Positions 17,129 to 26,688 of a DNA stretch of 64,000 nucleotides are shown here, piece by piece. The notes beneath the pieces were generated by a model that worked only from the letters and a program-made list of their open reading frames with translations, was not told where the DNA came from and ran no database searches. The stretch is taken from positions 247,481 through 311,480 of the forward strand of contig NZ_VIKW01000001.1 of the NCBI RefSeq assembly GCF_009711975.1, written 5' to 3'. Both the position numbers and the translations under genes were made by a program. Each line of letters opens with the position of its first letter. Positions within the stretch are counted from its first letter, which is position 1. The DNA comes from Anabaena sp. UHCC 0204 (lineage in GTDB: Bacteria > Cyanobacteriota > Cyanobacteriia > Cyanobacteriales > Nostocaceae).

Positions 17129-17872
17129 TTACGCAAATGTCCGACTATTTGCAGTAGCTAAAGCTTCTACTAAACTACGCACAGCAGCAATCATCGCTAT
17201 TTCGCTATTGAGTTGGTTAATAGCCGAACCGACACCAACACCAGCCGCACCGGAGGCGATCGCTAAAGGTGCAGTAACATTAGAAATACCAGAAGCACAT
17301 AATACAGGCACAGAAACCGCACGGGCAATTTCATAAGCTGCGGCTAAAGTGGGAGCAGCTTTTTCAATTAATCCCAAAGTTCCAGGGTGAATAGGATTGC
17401 TGCTAGTACCACCTTCAGTTTGAATAATGTCAGCACCAGCTTTTACTAAATCTTCAGCTAGTTGTACCTGTTGGTCTAAAGTGAGAATATGAGGAACAGT
17501 CACAGACAGGGTAATTTCTGGCAACAAAGTCCGAGTTTGGCGAGTTAGTTCTAAAACCTCAGCCGCCTCAAATCTGCGTCCTTGGGCATAAAAAGAATCA
17601 AAATTACCAATTTCAATCAAATCAGCACCAGCAGCCACAGCAGTTACAAACTTTTCTGGTTCAACCGCAGATACACAAACAGGTAATTTGGTCAATCTTT
17701 TCGCCAACTTCACCAAATCCACATCAGCAGCAATATCCACAAAAGTAGCACCACCCAAATCAGCCGCTTTTACAGTCGCAGCCACACTAGCAGCATTGAA
17801 ATTATTCAAACCACTAATTACCTTGAGTACAGGATGAGCGAATGCACGTTTGAGGCTAGGATACATAGTCAT
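17129..17872 (-). CDS. ycf23: Ycf23/DUF561 protein (TIM-barrel-like)
   Basis: A 247-residue protein of the DUF561/Ycf23 family, conserved in cyanobacteria and in red-algal-type plastids. Recognisable segments are 'HPVLKVISGLNNFNAASVAA', 'GATFVDIAADVDLVK', 'PVCVSAVEPEKF', 'GADLIEIGNFDSFY' and 'ADIIQTEGGTSSNPIHPG'. The repeated strand-glycine patterns suggest a phosphate-binding TIM barrel. Biochemical function is not established. It is convergent with the aminotransferase gene; the short gap between them holds a G-rich heptamer-like repeat. Confidence 0.93.
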   Translation of the reverse strand: MTMYPSLKRAFAHPVLKVISGLNNFNAASVAATVKAADLGGATFVDIAADVDLVKLAKRLTKLPVCVSAVEPEKFVTAVAAGADLIEIGNFDSFYAQGRRFEAAEVLELTRQTRTLLPEITLSVTVPHILTLDQQVQLAEDLVKAGADIIQTEGGTSSNPIHPGTLGLIEKAAPTLAAAYEIARAVSVPVLCASGISNVTAPLAIASGAAGVGVGSAINQLNSEIAMIAAVRSLVEALATANSRTFA

Positions 17873-18131
17873 AATTTTTCTTTTGCAGCTTATTTCAGTA
17901 GGAACATTTTTACACGAAATATAGCAATCCTCCTTTGATTAGAAACATATATTAAGATTTGTTGACAAAATCTAGTTTTCATAGGTGAGAAAATCAAGGT
18001 TTTTTCTGATACTTGCCATTTATGCAAAATTCACGTGGATTTACCATTAAATTCTAGATTTAATCTGCTAAATGATGTATATTTTCTAGTAAATGTATTT
18101 TTGCGTATATAAGTTTAAAGTTTCTGAACCG

Positions 18132-21089
18132 ATGAAATCTCAAAAACAATTACTACCTCGTCTCTTAGGACTTACTAGTTTACTACTAGGAGTTATCACA
18201 AACACAAATCAAAGTGTTTTTGCTCAACTTACTCCTGATGATACATTAAAAGTAGAAAATTCCGTTGTTAATCCTATTGATTCACTTCATAATCAAATCA
18301 ATGGTGGTGCAACTAGAGGTACTAATCTATTTCACAGTTTTTCAGAATTTAATGTAGATGCAGGAAAAAGCGTTTATTTTGCCAATCCTGTAAATATTGA
18401 AAATATCTTAACTCGCGTTACTGGTGGTAATGTTTCCAATATTTTAGGGAGACTAGGAGTAGAAGGAACAGCGAATTTATTTTTACTAAATCCTCATGGT
18501 ATTATCTTTGGACAAAATGCCAGTTTGGATATTCGGGGTTCATTTACTGCTACTACAGCCAACAGCATCAAATTTGCAGATGGTACACAGTTTAGTACCC
18601 AAACTCCTCAAAATACACCTCTATTAACTATCACTGCACCTATCGGGTTACAATTTGGCAGCAATCAGGGAAAAATTCAGGTACAGGCTAAAAATGGACT
18701 ACAGGTACAACCAAATCAAACCTTGGCTTTAGTTGGTGGTGATATCAGCTTAGAAGGGACAAAATTAGGGACTGCTGGGGGAAGAGTAGAATTAGGTAGT
18801 GTTGCCGAAGCAAGTTTAGTTAACCTTAACTCCATTAACCAAGGATTTTATTTTGGTTATGATGGCATAAATAACTTTGGTGATATTCAACTTTCGGATG
18901 GTACAAATATTGATATCAGTAGTATAAATGGGGGAGGTGAAATCAGAGTAAATACCCGCAATTTACGAATGATTGAGGGTTCAAGGATAACATCTTTAAA
19001 CTTAGGTGTATTATCTGGTGGATCAATGACTATTAATGCAACTGATACTGTAGAAGTCATTGGTACAGGGGAATTTGAACAAGCTTTTGGACAAGTGATC
19101 AATCCCGCAGCAAATCCCGCAGATCGTCGCAATGGCTTTTTTGCCATTAGTGTGGGGACTGGAAGTGGTGGGAATTTTGAGATGAATACTGATAAATTAA
19201 TCCTTAAAAATGGAGCATTTATACTCATTTCTGCTTTTGGTAAAGGCAAAGGTGGGAATGTTGATGTTAATGCCTCTGGGTCAGTGGAAGTAAATGACTC
19301 TTTATTAGCAACAGGAAATCTTGCTGGTAGTAGTGGAGATGCTGGGAATATCAAGCTTAATACACAAAATTTGATTCTTGAGAATCGAGGACTAATAGGA
19401 ACAACTTCCTTTGGCAGTGGTAAAGCAGGAGATATTACCATCAACGCTGTTGACTCAATAGACATGACAGGAGGTGAAACTTTTTCACAAATAATTATTG
19501 GTGCAGGTATCAACACTAGTATAAGCTCTTATACCTTTGGTGCTTCAGATGCTGGTGATTTCGAGATTAATACCAGGCAATTAAATTTACGAAATAAAGC
19601 ACAAATTGGTAGTGCCACTTTTGCCGGAGGGAATGGGGGAAATTTGACAGTAAATGCCCACTCTATAAAATTGATTGGGACAAATCCTGTTCGTGATGTT
19701 CTACTTCAAACTGCCATTGCTACCTCAGCTGATCGAGGTTCACTAGGAAATTCCGGAAATTTAACAATTAATACTCACAGCTTGGAAATTCTAGACGGCG
19801 GATCTGTCGGTGCTGGTACACTTAGTTCAGGAAATGCTGGAAATTTAACAGTAAATGCCTCTGATATCCAAATAATTGGTACTAATAGCATTAGTTTTAG
19901 TAGTGGGTTATATGCTAACTCTACTTTGCTTGCCACAGGGGCAGCAGGAGATATAAAAATTAGCACTAATACCTTAAACATCCAGGATAGTGGTGTAATA
20001 ACAACTACCACTGCTAATGGTAAAAGTGGTAATATTAATGTTAATGCTAACACTTTCACTGCTATCGGTGGTGGACAAATTCTCACCACTACATCAGGGA
20101 GTGCTAAAGCTGGAAACATCATCATGCAAGTAAGAGATAATATTACCTTAGATGGTGAAAAAACCGGACTATTTGCCAATACAGCACCAGGTTCAACAGG
20201 TGATAGTGGTAGTATTGATATTGACCCGAAAATATTTATAATTAGAAACGGTGCAGGAATAGGTGTAAATAGTCAAGGTAGCGGTAAAGGTGGAAATATT
20301 TCTCTGCAAGCTGGGACTCTGACATTAGATAATAAAGCCTTTATTACCGCCGAAACTATTAGTAATCAAGGAGGAGAAATAAATCTCCAAATTCAAGATT
20401 TATTATGGTTACGTCATGGGAGTAATATAACCGCTACCGCAGGTACAGCCGGGGCGGGAGGAGATGGCGGAAATATTAATATTAATGCTCCTTTTATTAT
20501 TGGTTTTGCTAGTGAAAATAGTGATATCACCGCAAATGCTTTTCAAGGAAATGGGGGAAACATTAACATTACAACTAATACAATCTTTGGCTTAAAATTC
20601 AATCCCCAATTAACTGAATTTAGTGATATTACCGCATCTTCCCAATTTGGATTAAGTGGTCAAGTCACTATTAATAGATTAGATGTTGATCCTGCTAGTG
20701 GTTTAGCATCTTTACCTGTTAATTTACTTAATGCTTCTAATCAAATTTCTCAACGTTGTAAAAGGGGAAGATTAGCACGTCAATTAAATAACTTTAGCAT
20801 TGTCGGACGAGGTGGATTACCATCTAATCCTCATAATTTATTGACTGATACAACTCCTTTAGTAGATTTGGTCGATGTATCTAGTGATAATGAAAAAAAT
20901 AAACAAGATATAACACCAGTTGTTCTTAATAATCAATCTGTTAATATAACAAATCGGGTAATTCAGCAAGCACAAGGATGGACTATATCAGATGATGGTA
21001 AAGTAATTCTTACAGCAGAAGCACCCAACGCAATACTGCAAAGTTCTGTGTTAAATAAACCAGGTTGTCAAGTTTCTACTACAAGATAG
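18132..21089 (+). CDS. Two-partner secretion exoprotein (TpsA, hemagglutinin-like)
   Basis: A secreted beta-helical adhesin-type protein of about 985 residues. It has a signal peptide ending 'SVFAQ' and then the filamentous-hemagglutinin N-terminal (TPS) domain: 'GATRGTNLFHSFSEFNVD', 'NPHGIIFGQNASLDIRGSF'. The body consists of many short repeats of the 'GNAGNLTVNA' type that build a right-handed beta helix. The C-terminal part has one late cysteine pair and 'GRGGLPSNP', common in cyanobacterial TpsA proteins. I chose the ATG at 18132 (MKSQKQ) because it gives a normal signal peptide. Its outer-membrane exporter is encoded downstream at 21773. Probable roles are adhesion or cell-surface coating; the target is unknown. 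Confidence 0.93.
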   Translation: MKSQKQLLPRLLGLTSLLLGVITNTNQSVFAQLTPDDTLKVENSVVNPIDSLHNQINGGATRGTNLFHSFSEFNVDAGKSVYFANPVNIENILTRVTGGNVSNILGRLGVEGTANLFLLNPHGIIFGQNASLDIRGSFTATTANSIKFADGTQFSTQTPQNTPLLTITAPIGLQFGSNQGKIQVQAKNGLQVQPNQTLALVGGDISLEGTKLGTAGGRVELGSVAEASLVNLNSINQGFYFGYDGINNFGDIQLSDGTNIDISSINGGGEIRVNTRNLRMIEGSRITSLNLGVLSGGSMTINATDTVEVIGTGEFEQAFGQVINPAANPADRRNGFFAISVGTGSGGNFEMNTDKLILKNGAFILISAFGKGKGGNVDVNASGSVEVNDSLLATGNLAGSSGDAGNIKLNTQNLILENRGLIGTTSFGSGKAGDITINAVDSIDMTGGETFSQIIIGAGINTSISSYTFGASDAGDFEINTRQLNLRNKAQIGSATFAGGNGGNLTVNAHSIKLIGTNPVRDVLLQTAIATSADRGSLGNSGNLTINTHSLEILDGGSVGAGTLSSGNAGNLTVNASDIQIIGTNSISFSSGLYANSTLLATGAAGDIKISTNTLNIQDSGVITTTTANGKSGNINVNANTFTAIGGGQILTTTSGSAKAGNIIMQVRDNITLDGEKTGLFANTAPGSTGDSGSIDIDPKIFIIRNGAGIGVNSQGSGKGGNISLQAGTLTLDNKAFITAETISNQGGEINLQIQDLLWLRHGSNITATAGTAGAGGDGGNININAPFIIGFASENSDITANAFQGNGGNINITTNTIFGLKFNPQLTEFSDITASSQFGLSGQVTINRLDVDPASGLASLPVNLLNASNQISQRCKRGRLARQLNNFSIVGRGGLPSNPHNLLTDTTPLVDLVDVSSDNEKNKQDITPVVLNNQSVNITNRVIQQAQGWTISDDGKVILTAEAPNAILQSSVLNKPGCQVSTTR

Positions 21090-21148
21090 GGATAATCAGT
21101 TTTGTGATCCATATTTTCACCAAATTGAAAAAATTTAATTTGACATTA

Positions 21149-21372
21149 TTAGGACTTACGCAAAACAGAACGGAAGTAGGGGTAATTCATGAATTACCCC
21201 TACGCAAGAATCAGGTTTTGAGTTCAATCTTGCGTAAGTAGGTAGGTGGGAAAACTTATAACTATGTCATTGCGAGTGGAACGGAGTGGAACGCAGCAAT
21301 CCCAAGAGTTTTGGGTAATTTACAGTTCGTTACATAGTTGGGTTGATTAGCATCTACCTACTTAAGTCCTAA
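21149..21372. repeat. Nested inverted-repeat element between tpsA and tpsB
   Basis: The outer ends are perfect 10-base inverted repeats, TTAGGACTTA (21149-21158) and TAAGTCCTAA (21363-21372). Inside lies a second pair, TAAGTAGGTAG (21235-21245) and CTACCTACTTA (21354-21364), and a perfect 28-base palindrome (21176-21203). No coding frame of note. It looks like a composite of two or three non-autonomous elements. Confidence 0.65.
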
Positions 21373-21500
21373 TTATATAAATATATTGCTGAGTTACGCT
21401 TTTAACGTATGCTTACGTACACATGACACATCCTCAGTACATGAAGTACACCCTCCTCATAAACCTAAAATTTGCTGTATATATAGAAAATTAGGATTTT

Positions 21501-21540
21501 GCAGTTAATTATCAATAAGTTTGTCTTGATAATTAACTGC
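21501..21540 (+). promoter_or_regulatory. Long perfect hairpin between tpsA and tpsB
   Basis: A perfect 15-bp inverted repeat, GCAGTTAATTATCAA (21501-21515) and TTGATAATTAACTGC (21526-21540), encloses a 10-base loop. No run of T follows on either strand, so it is not a textbook terminator. It could stabilise the tpsA mRNA or reduce read-through into tpsB. Role inferred from position only. Confidence 0.5.
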
Positions 21541-21772
21541 AATAGTGCTAGTATCTGTATGTAAAATTACTGAACTATCTTAATCATTCTTTTACAGTTT
21601 GATTAGTATGTATTTTCACAAAGAAGAATATACAGCACTTCCCGGTGTTATGTGGTACTAGTAATTCTATAGATTGGTAATTGAGTAAGTATTCCGAATT
21701 ATTTTGGATTCTTTCTCCTGTATTTTTTGATGTGTTTCCGTCTATTAAAAAAAATAAAGGTGTTTGACAAAA

Positions 21773-23524
21773 ATGAAAAATCAACTAAATTCAAAAAGAA
21801 TGAAAAAGTTAAATTACAGAATATTTAATGCCTTATTTTTTTCTATAGATTTGATAATTTTTATTCCTAATCTGTTATTACCAACCTATGCCCAAATAAT
21901 TACACCCACAGAACCGACAGTATTACCAACTCCTCAACCTTTACCAGAAATCCAGCCCTTACCACCTCTAGAAGAATTATTGCCAACACCAGGGCAAATT
22001 CCATCAATTCCTCAACCATCATTAGAGGAAATTCCTGGAACAATAACAGTTACACAATTTGAAGTTATTGGTAGCACTGTTTTCAGTCAAACAGAATTAG
22101 CAAAAGTATTAGAACCTTTTACTAAAAAACCTATTTCCTTTGCTGAATTGCTCAAAGCTCAGGAAGCTATTGGCCAACTATATGTACAATCTGGATATAT
22201 TACATCTGGAGCATTTATACCTCCCCAGGAATTAAAAGATGGGGTAGTAAAAATTGAAGTGATTGAAGGTGAAGTTGAATCAATTAATATTACAGGTTTA
22301 CAAAGATTAAAAGCTGGTTATCTTCGCAGTAGATTAGGATTAGCAACCAAAGCTCCTTTAAATCAAAATCGGTTGCTCCAGTCTTTACAAATGCTACAAC
22401 TTGATCCTTTAATTGCTAATTTATCAGCAGAATTAGCAGCAGGTTCTCGTCCGGGAATAAGTACATTAGAAATTAAAGTCCGAGAGGCTAAAGCGTTTTC
22501 TACTCAGCTAAGTATTGATAATCAGCGATCGCCTAGTGTTGGTACTATCCGTCGTCAATTGCAAATTAATCATAATAATCTTTTAGGATTTGGCGATCGC
22601 TTCCATATCGGCTATGTTAATACCGATGGTAGTAACTCCCTCGATGATCTTAGTTATTCATTCCCTATCAATCCCGCCAATGGAACTATTAGTTTAAGCT
22701 ATAGTCAGACTAATAGTAATATCATCGAACAGCCTTTTAATACATTAGATATTCAATCAGAATCTCGCAACTATCAACTCACCTATCGTCAACCCCTCAA
22801 GCAAACACCCAATGAAGAAATTAGCATAGGTTTAACAGCATCTCGACAAGAATCTCAAACCTCGCTTTTAAATATTCCTTTTCCTTTATCTATCGGTGCA
22901 AATGAGCAAGGTGAAACTAAAATTTCTGCTCTCCGATTTTTTCAAGAATATACTCAAAGAAACAGTCAACAAGTATTTGCTCTCCGTTCCCAATTTAGTC
23001 TAGGAATTAATGCTTTCAATTCCACTATTAATGATCAAGCACCTGATAGTCAATTTATAACATGGCGTGGACAAACTCAATATTTACGTTTATTAACACC
23101 AGATACAACCCTATTATTGCGTTCTGATTTACAATTAGCTGATCGTCCTCTAGTCCCCCTCGAACAATTAAGTATTGGTGGACAACAAAGCGTCAGAGGT
23201 TATCGGCAGGATCAACTATTGGCAGATAATGGCCTATTTGCATCCGCAGAGCTACGTACACCAATCCTGAAAATTCCTCAGTGGCAAACTACAGTTCAAT
23301 TATCTCCCTTTTTCGATTTTGGTACAATTTGGAATCACTCTAATTCTGAAGTTGAAATTCTCAAAAAAACCTTATCATCTGTAGGTTTAGGTTTACGCTT
23401 CTTAGTTGGTAACAACTTTAACGCTAGAATTGATTGGGGTATACCTTTAGTTAATCTAAATACAACTGGAAATACATTACAAGAAAATGGTATTTATTTC
23501 ACAGTTGAATATAAACCTTTTTAA
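21773..23524 (+). CDS. TpsB outer-membrane transporter (ShlB/FhaC/HecB family)
   Basis: The outer-membrane exporter of the two-partner secretion system, about 583 residues. After a signal-like N terminus and a proline-rich linker come POTRA domains ('ITVTQFEVIGSTVFSQTEL', 'YVQSGYITSGAFIPPQEL', 'VEGEVESINITGLQRL'-like), then a 16-strand beta-barrel. The conserved L6-type motif appears as 'LEQLSIGGQQSVRGYRQDQLL' in sections, and the protein ends in an aromatic residue ('YFTVEYKPF'), as expected for BamA/Omp85-type insertion. I chose the ATG at 21773; a later ATG at 21800 is possible. It presumably exports the TpsA encoded upstream. Confidence 0.94.
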   Translation: MKNQLNSKRMKKLNYRIFNALFFSIDLIIFIPNLLLPTYAQIITPTEPTVLPTPQPLPEIQPLPPLEELLPTPGQIPSIPQPSLEEIPGTITVTQFEVIGSTVFSQTELAKVLEPFTKKPISFAELLKAQEAIGQLYVQSGYITSGAFIPPQELKDGVVKIEVIEGEVESINITGLQRLKAGYLRSRLGLATKAPLNQNRLLQSLQMLQLDPLIANLSAELAAGSRPGISTLEIKVREAKAFSTQLSIDNQRSPSVGTIRRQLQINHNNLLGFGDRFHIGYVNTDGSNSLDDLSYSFPINPANGTISLSYSQTNSNIIEQPFNTLDIQSESRNYQLTYRQPLKQTPNEEISIGLTASRQESQTSLLNIPFPLSIGANEQGETKISALRFFQEYTQRNSQQVFALRSQFSLGINAFNSTINDQAPDSQFITWRGQTQYLRLLTPDTTLLLRSDLQLADRPLVPLEQLSIGGQQSVRGYRQDQLLADNGLFASAELRTPILKIPQWQTTVQLSPFFDFGTIWNHSNSEVEILKKTLSSVGLGLRFLVGNNFNARIDWGIPLVNLNTTGNTLQENGIYFTVEYKPF

Positions 23525-23532
23525 TTATTACT

Positions 23533-24357
23533 GTGAAGAAAAAACCACAACTATTTACATTCTTAAAAACTGGAATATTTCCTAAATCAATTGGTAGAAC
23601 ACTCAATAAAATTTTAGGCGATATATCTTGGAATGCAGACGAAGAATTTATCAAAAAAAATAAAATCTCTCGACAAGAAACAAGTATCGCCGTCAAATTT
23701 TTATTAATGCTGATTATTATTCCCCTTTTGACTCACCAATTATCTAAACGTATACTCATCATCCCCATACTAGAAGGAATTAGAAGTGAAAATACGACTC
23801 AAGTTTTTCTGAATAATGAAATGGAAGAAAAAGCAATTCATGACTTGAAAATCTTTGCAGCAAAACTAAAATTTAAAAGTCTTTTAACTTCAGCACCACA
23901 AATTTCTCCAGAATATATAGAATTGGAGATTAAAAATAAAGCTCTGTCACTGGCATCAGAATTTACCAAAAAAAGCACTAATGCTATTAGTAATATATTT
24001 GCTGATATCATATCATCAATTAGTTTTGCCTTAGTAATTTTCTTTAGTAAAAAAGATATTATTGCCGTTCAGAACTTTATTGATAAAATTGTTTATGGCT
24101 TAAGTGATAGTGCTAAAGCTTTTTTGATTATCTTATTTACAGATATATTTGTGGGTTTTCACTCACCACACGGGTGGGAAATTATTCTCGAAGGATTCGC
24201 AACCCACTTAGGTTTACCAGCTAGTAGAAATTACATATTTATCTTTATCGCTACATTTCCTGTAATTTTAGACACCATATTTAAATACTGGATATTCCGT
24301 TATCTTAGTCGCTTGTCACCTTCTGCATTAGCTACTTTGAAACAAATGGATGATTAA
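23533..24357 (+). CDS. PxcA/CemA-like membrane protein
   Basis: A 274-residue inner-membrane protein of the CemA/PxcA family, linked in cyanobacteria to light-driven proton extrusion. The C-terminal region 'FHSPHGWEIILEGFATHLGL' followed by 'ATFPVILDTIFKYWIFRYLS' is the family signature. Four hydrophobic segments are visible. It is shorter than classical PxcA (over 400 residues), so it resembles the short PxcA-like (PxcL-type) form. The predicted start is GTG, 8 bases after the tpsB stop, which suggests translation coupled to the secretion operon. Whether it truly moves protons is inferred from the family. Confidence 0.85.
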   Translation: MKKKPQLFTFLKTGIFPKSIGRTLNKILGDISWNADEEFIKKNKISRQETSIAVKFLLMLIIIPLLTHQLSKRILIIPILEGIRSENTTQVFLNNEMEEKAIHDLKIFAAKLKFKSLLTSAPQISPEYIELEIKNKALSLASEFTKKSTNAISNIFADIISSISFALVIFFSKKDIIAVQNFIDKIVYGLSDSAKAFLIILFTDIFVGFHSPHGWEIILEGFATHLGLPASRNYIFIFIATFPVILDTIFKYWIFRYLSRLSPSALATLKQMDD

Positions 24358-24533
24358 TACTTTAAAAAAGCAGTCAGGAGTCAGAATTAATTAGCCATGG
24401 ATTTTAATCCCCTACTAATTAAAGATCCCTGAATAATGATTTATTATCATCATCTAAATTGAGCATATTTCCCATTGTCACAAATTCTGAGAATGCTAGA
24501 ATAGGGGATAATCTCTGTCGCTTTTGATAAACA

Positions 24534-25805
24534 ATGCGTATCCTATCCAACAAAAAATTCCAAACTACAGTATTTATCACGCTCTTATTAGTGATTAGTT
24601 TTTTTCATAAACAGCCAATTCAACAACACCAGATTATAGATAATTTATCATTATCCCAAATTCAAAAACCTATTACATCCCCAATAGTAAATTCTCCAGT
24701 TGCAGAGTCTGATCATAAATTTACACAAGAACTAGCTAATATCAATACTAAAAATAATGAAAAATCAATATTTTATTCAGTCATTAATGAGTGGCAAAAA
24801 TATCAATATAGTATCAAGTCTAATCAAGTATTAACTTCAAGTAAATTACCGAAGAGTCCAATAAATTTCAATCAAGCTGATTTATTAACTGTACTCACAA
24901 ATACGAAAAACTATTTCCAACAATATTCTACAGAAGATCCGAATCTCCAACGGACAGGAATATTAGTAACTCAAGGAATCACTGTTAAAGATATTCTGAA
25001 AACATTAGATTTTATGATCACTGTTTTAGGAGAAGACATTGCTAATAATCGGACAACTCGGTTACAAGATCCCAATTTTATTAATGCCAATTTCCGCGTT
25101 ATTAAATGGACTGCTCATAACCCAGAAAATACTAAACAAAAACAAGTACGAATTACAAAATATGCGGCTTTCATTCATTCTGGTTCTCGACAAAAAACCG
25201 CTAAATATAATATACCAATCTATGCTCTCAATGAAGAATTGAGCCAGGACAAATTTTACACCCAATATACTAAACAAGATGTTCTATCAGGTATTTATGA
25301 ACCTGGAGGTAAAGAGTTTGGTAAAGTTAAACCTATTGCTTATGTAACTCGCAATGGTTTAGAAGCTGCACTCATGCAGGGAACAGTATTAGTTAATTTT
25401 ACTGATGGAACTCAAGAGTTTTTGAATGTAGATAGAAATAATGGCATATCTTATGTTCGGGGATTAAAAGCAACTGCACAAAAACGTTACTGGTATTTTA
25501 AAAAGGTTGATGCAATTAAAGGCTATGGATATAAAATAGATGCAAAAATATCTATTAAACCAGGAGTAACTTTTGCTGGAGATGTTCTCAATGTTGGTTT
25601 AGGTAGAATAATTGTCATTGAAGATAATCAAGGTAGACAAAAACGTTTAAAAATGGGCGTAATTGCCGATACAGGTGGAGCATTTTTACCCAATCTTTAT
25701 CAACTTGATTATTTAGCAGGAACTTTTGCTAGTGAAAGAGATTTTAATCGGTATATTCGGAAATTACCTGAATACACAAATGCTTACATTTTAGTGAAAA
25801 AATAA
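24534..25805 (+). CDS. Exported protein with 3D/MltA-like C-terminal domain
   Basis: A 423-residue protein with an N-terminal hydrophobic segment ('TTVFITLLLVISFF', about residues 11-24) that acts as signal or anchor. The last about 100 residues contain 'MGVIADTGGAFLPNLYQLDY', which resembles the 3D domain of lytic transglycosylases (DTGGA followed by a conserved aspartate). The middle region (about 100-300) is not recognised, but '234-type' strands 'RNGLEAALMQGTVLVNFTDG' suggest a compact beta-rich fold. It follows the two-partner secretion genes on the same strand, with a 176-base gap. It may act on peptidoglycan, but this is inferred from one motif. Confidence 0.65.
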   Translation: MRILSNKKFQTTVFITLLLVISFFHKQPIQQHQIIDNLSLSQIQKPITSPIVNSPVAESDHKFTQELANINTKNNEKSIFYSVINEWQKYQYSIKSNQVLTSSKLPKSPINFNQADLLTVLTNTKNYFQQYSTEDPNLQRTGILVTQGITVKDILKTLDFMITVLGEDIANNRTTRLQDPNFINANFRVIKWTAHNPENTKQKQVRITKYAAFIHSGSRQKTAKYNIPIYALNEELSQDKFYTQYTKQDVLSGIYEPGGKEFGKVKPIAYVTRNGLEAALMQGTVLVNFTDGTQEFLNVDRNNGISYVRGLKATAQKRYWYFKKVDAIKGYGYKIDAKISIKPGVTFAGDVLNVGLGRIIVIEDNQGRQKRLKMGVIADTGGAFLPNLYQLDYLAGTFASERDFNRYIRKLPEYTNAYILVKK

Positions 25806-25845
25806 AAATTATATATCGCCTTCTTCTTCCTTCTCCTGACTCTTG

Positions 25846-25916
25846 TAGGGGCGAAGCATTCGGGCGATTAATTATCAATTTTTGTTCAAGACTATTTTCC
25901 GAATGCTTCGCCCCTA
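25846..25916. repeat. 71-bp palindromic element with 18-bp arms
   Basis: Perfect 18-base inverted repeats, TAGGGGCGAAGCATTCGG (25846-25863) and its complement (25899-25916), enclose a short spacer. The same core occurs in the tandem array at 4739-4872. It sits between two convergent genes, ending 4 bases before the oxidoreductase stop, where it could act as a bidirectional terminator. Confidence 0.75.
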
Positions 25917-25920
25917 AGAC

Positions 25921-26628
25921 TTACAATCCTGCAAACCATTCATAACCCTGATCTTCCCAATAACCTTTAAAAATGGATAACTGGCTAGTTAGAGTAATTT
26001 GGATCACCCATTTACTTTGTTTATAACCAAGTTTAATGGGTGACGCTAAACGTAAAGGCGCACCATTTTCTATAGGCAAAGGTTCACCATTTTTCTGATA
26101 GGCTAATAGAGTTTGAGGGTGTAGGGCTGAAGCTATATCCCAACTTTCATAATAACCATCTGCTGATTGAAAAGAAGCATATTTAACCTGATTGTGAGGT
26201 TGAGCAAGGGTGATAATTTCCCGGAGACGAATGCCATGCCATTGAACAATAGCCGCCCATCCTTCTACACAAACATGACGAATAATCATAGAAGTAAGAG
26301 GTAAGGCTTGAATATCTGCCATACTCAAACTAAGGGGATTATTTACCTCACCATCAACAATTAAACGATATTTTTCTAGATCAATAATCGGCGTAGATCG
26401 AAAGCTATTAATTATTAAATTATTGGGTTCTATTTGACTTGGTAAAAATTCTGGAACTAGTTTTTGGGGTTGAAATATTAATTCTTGGAATTTCTGATTT
26501 AGCGGTTCAGAAAGTGTCCCTACCAAATCTGCCAATGCCGGTGTACCACAACCACCAAGCAAAAAACTCAGACTCGATAAACCAGAAAGTTGTAAAAATT
26601 TTCTGCGTGTGAATTCATTATTATCCAT
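25921..26628 (-). CDS. Molybdopterin-dependent oxidoreductase (sulfite-oxidase fold)
   Basis: A 235-residue oxidoreductase of the sulfite oxidase/YedY superfamily. The N terminus has a twin-arginine signal, 'FTRRKFLQLSG', followed by 'LLGGC', which may also be a lipobox. The molybdenum-ligand cysteine is C120 in 'IIRHVCVEGWAAIVQWHG', and 'GAPLRLASPIKLGYKQSKW' is the cofactor-binding end typical of the family. It is therefore probably exported folded to the periplasm or thylakoid lumen. A cytochrome b gene lies 60 bases upstream on the same strand and probably supplies or takes electrons. The substrate is unknown; sulfoxides or methionine sulfoxide are candidates by analogy with MsrPQ. Confidence 0.9.
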   Translation of the reverse strand: MDNNEFTRRKFLQLSGLSSLSFLLGGCGTPALADLVGTLSEPLNQKFQELIFQPQKLVPEFLPSQIEPNNLIINSFRSTPIIDLEKYRLIVDGEVNNPLSLSMADIQALPLTSMIIRHVCVEGWAAIVQWHGIRLREIITLAQPHNQVKYASFQSADGYYESWDIASALHPQTLLAYQKNGEPLPIENGAPLRLASPIKLGYKQSKWVIQITLTSQLSIFKGYWEDQGYEWFAGL

Positions 26629-26688
26629 TGTAACTCCTCAATTTCAGATACAAAAATACTTGATCACTCCTATTTACTGAGATATCAT

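Noticed and set aside
18887..20179. Long open frames on the minus strand of tpsA
   Set aside because: They are shadows caused by the repetitive beta-helix coding; no ribosome site or recognisable protein.
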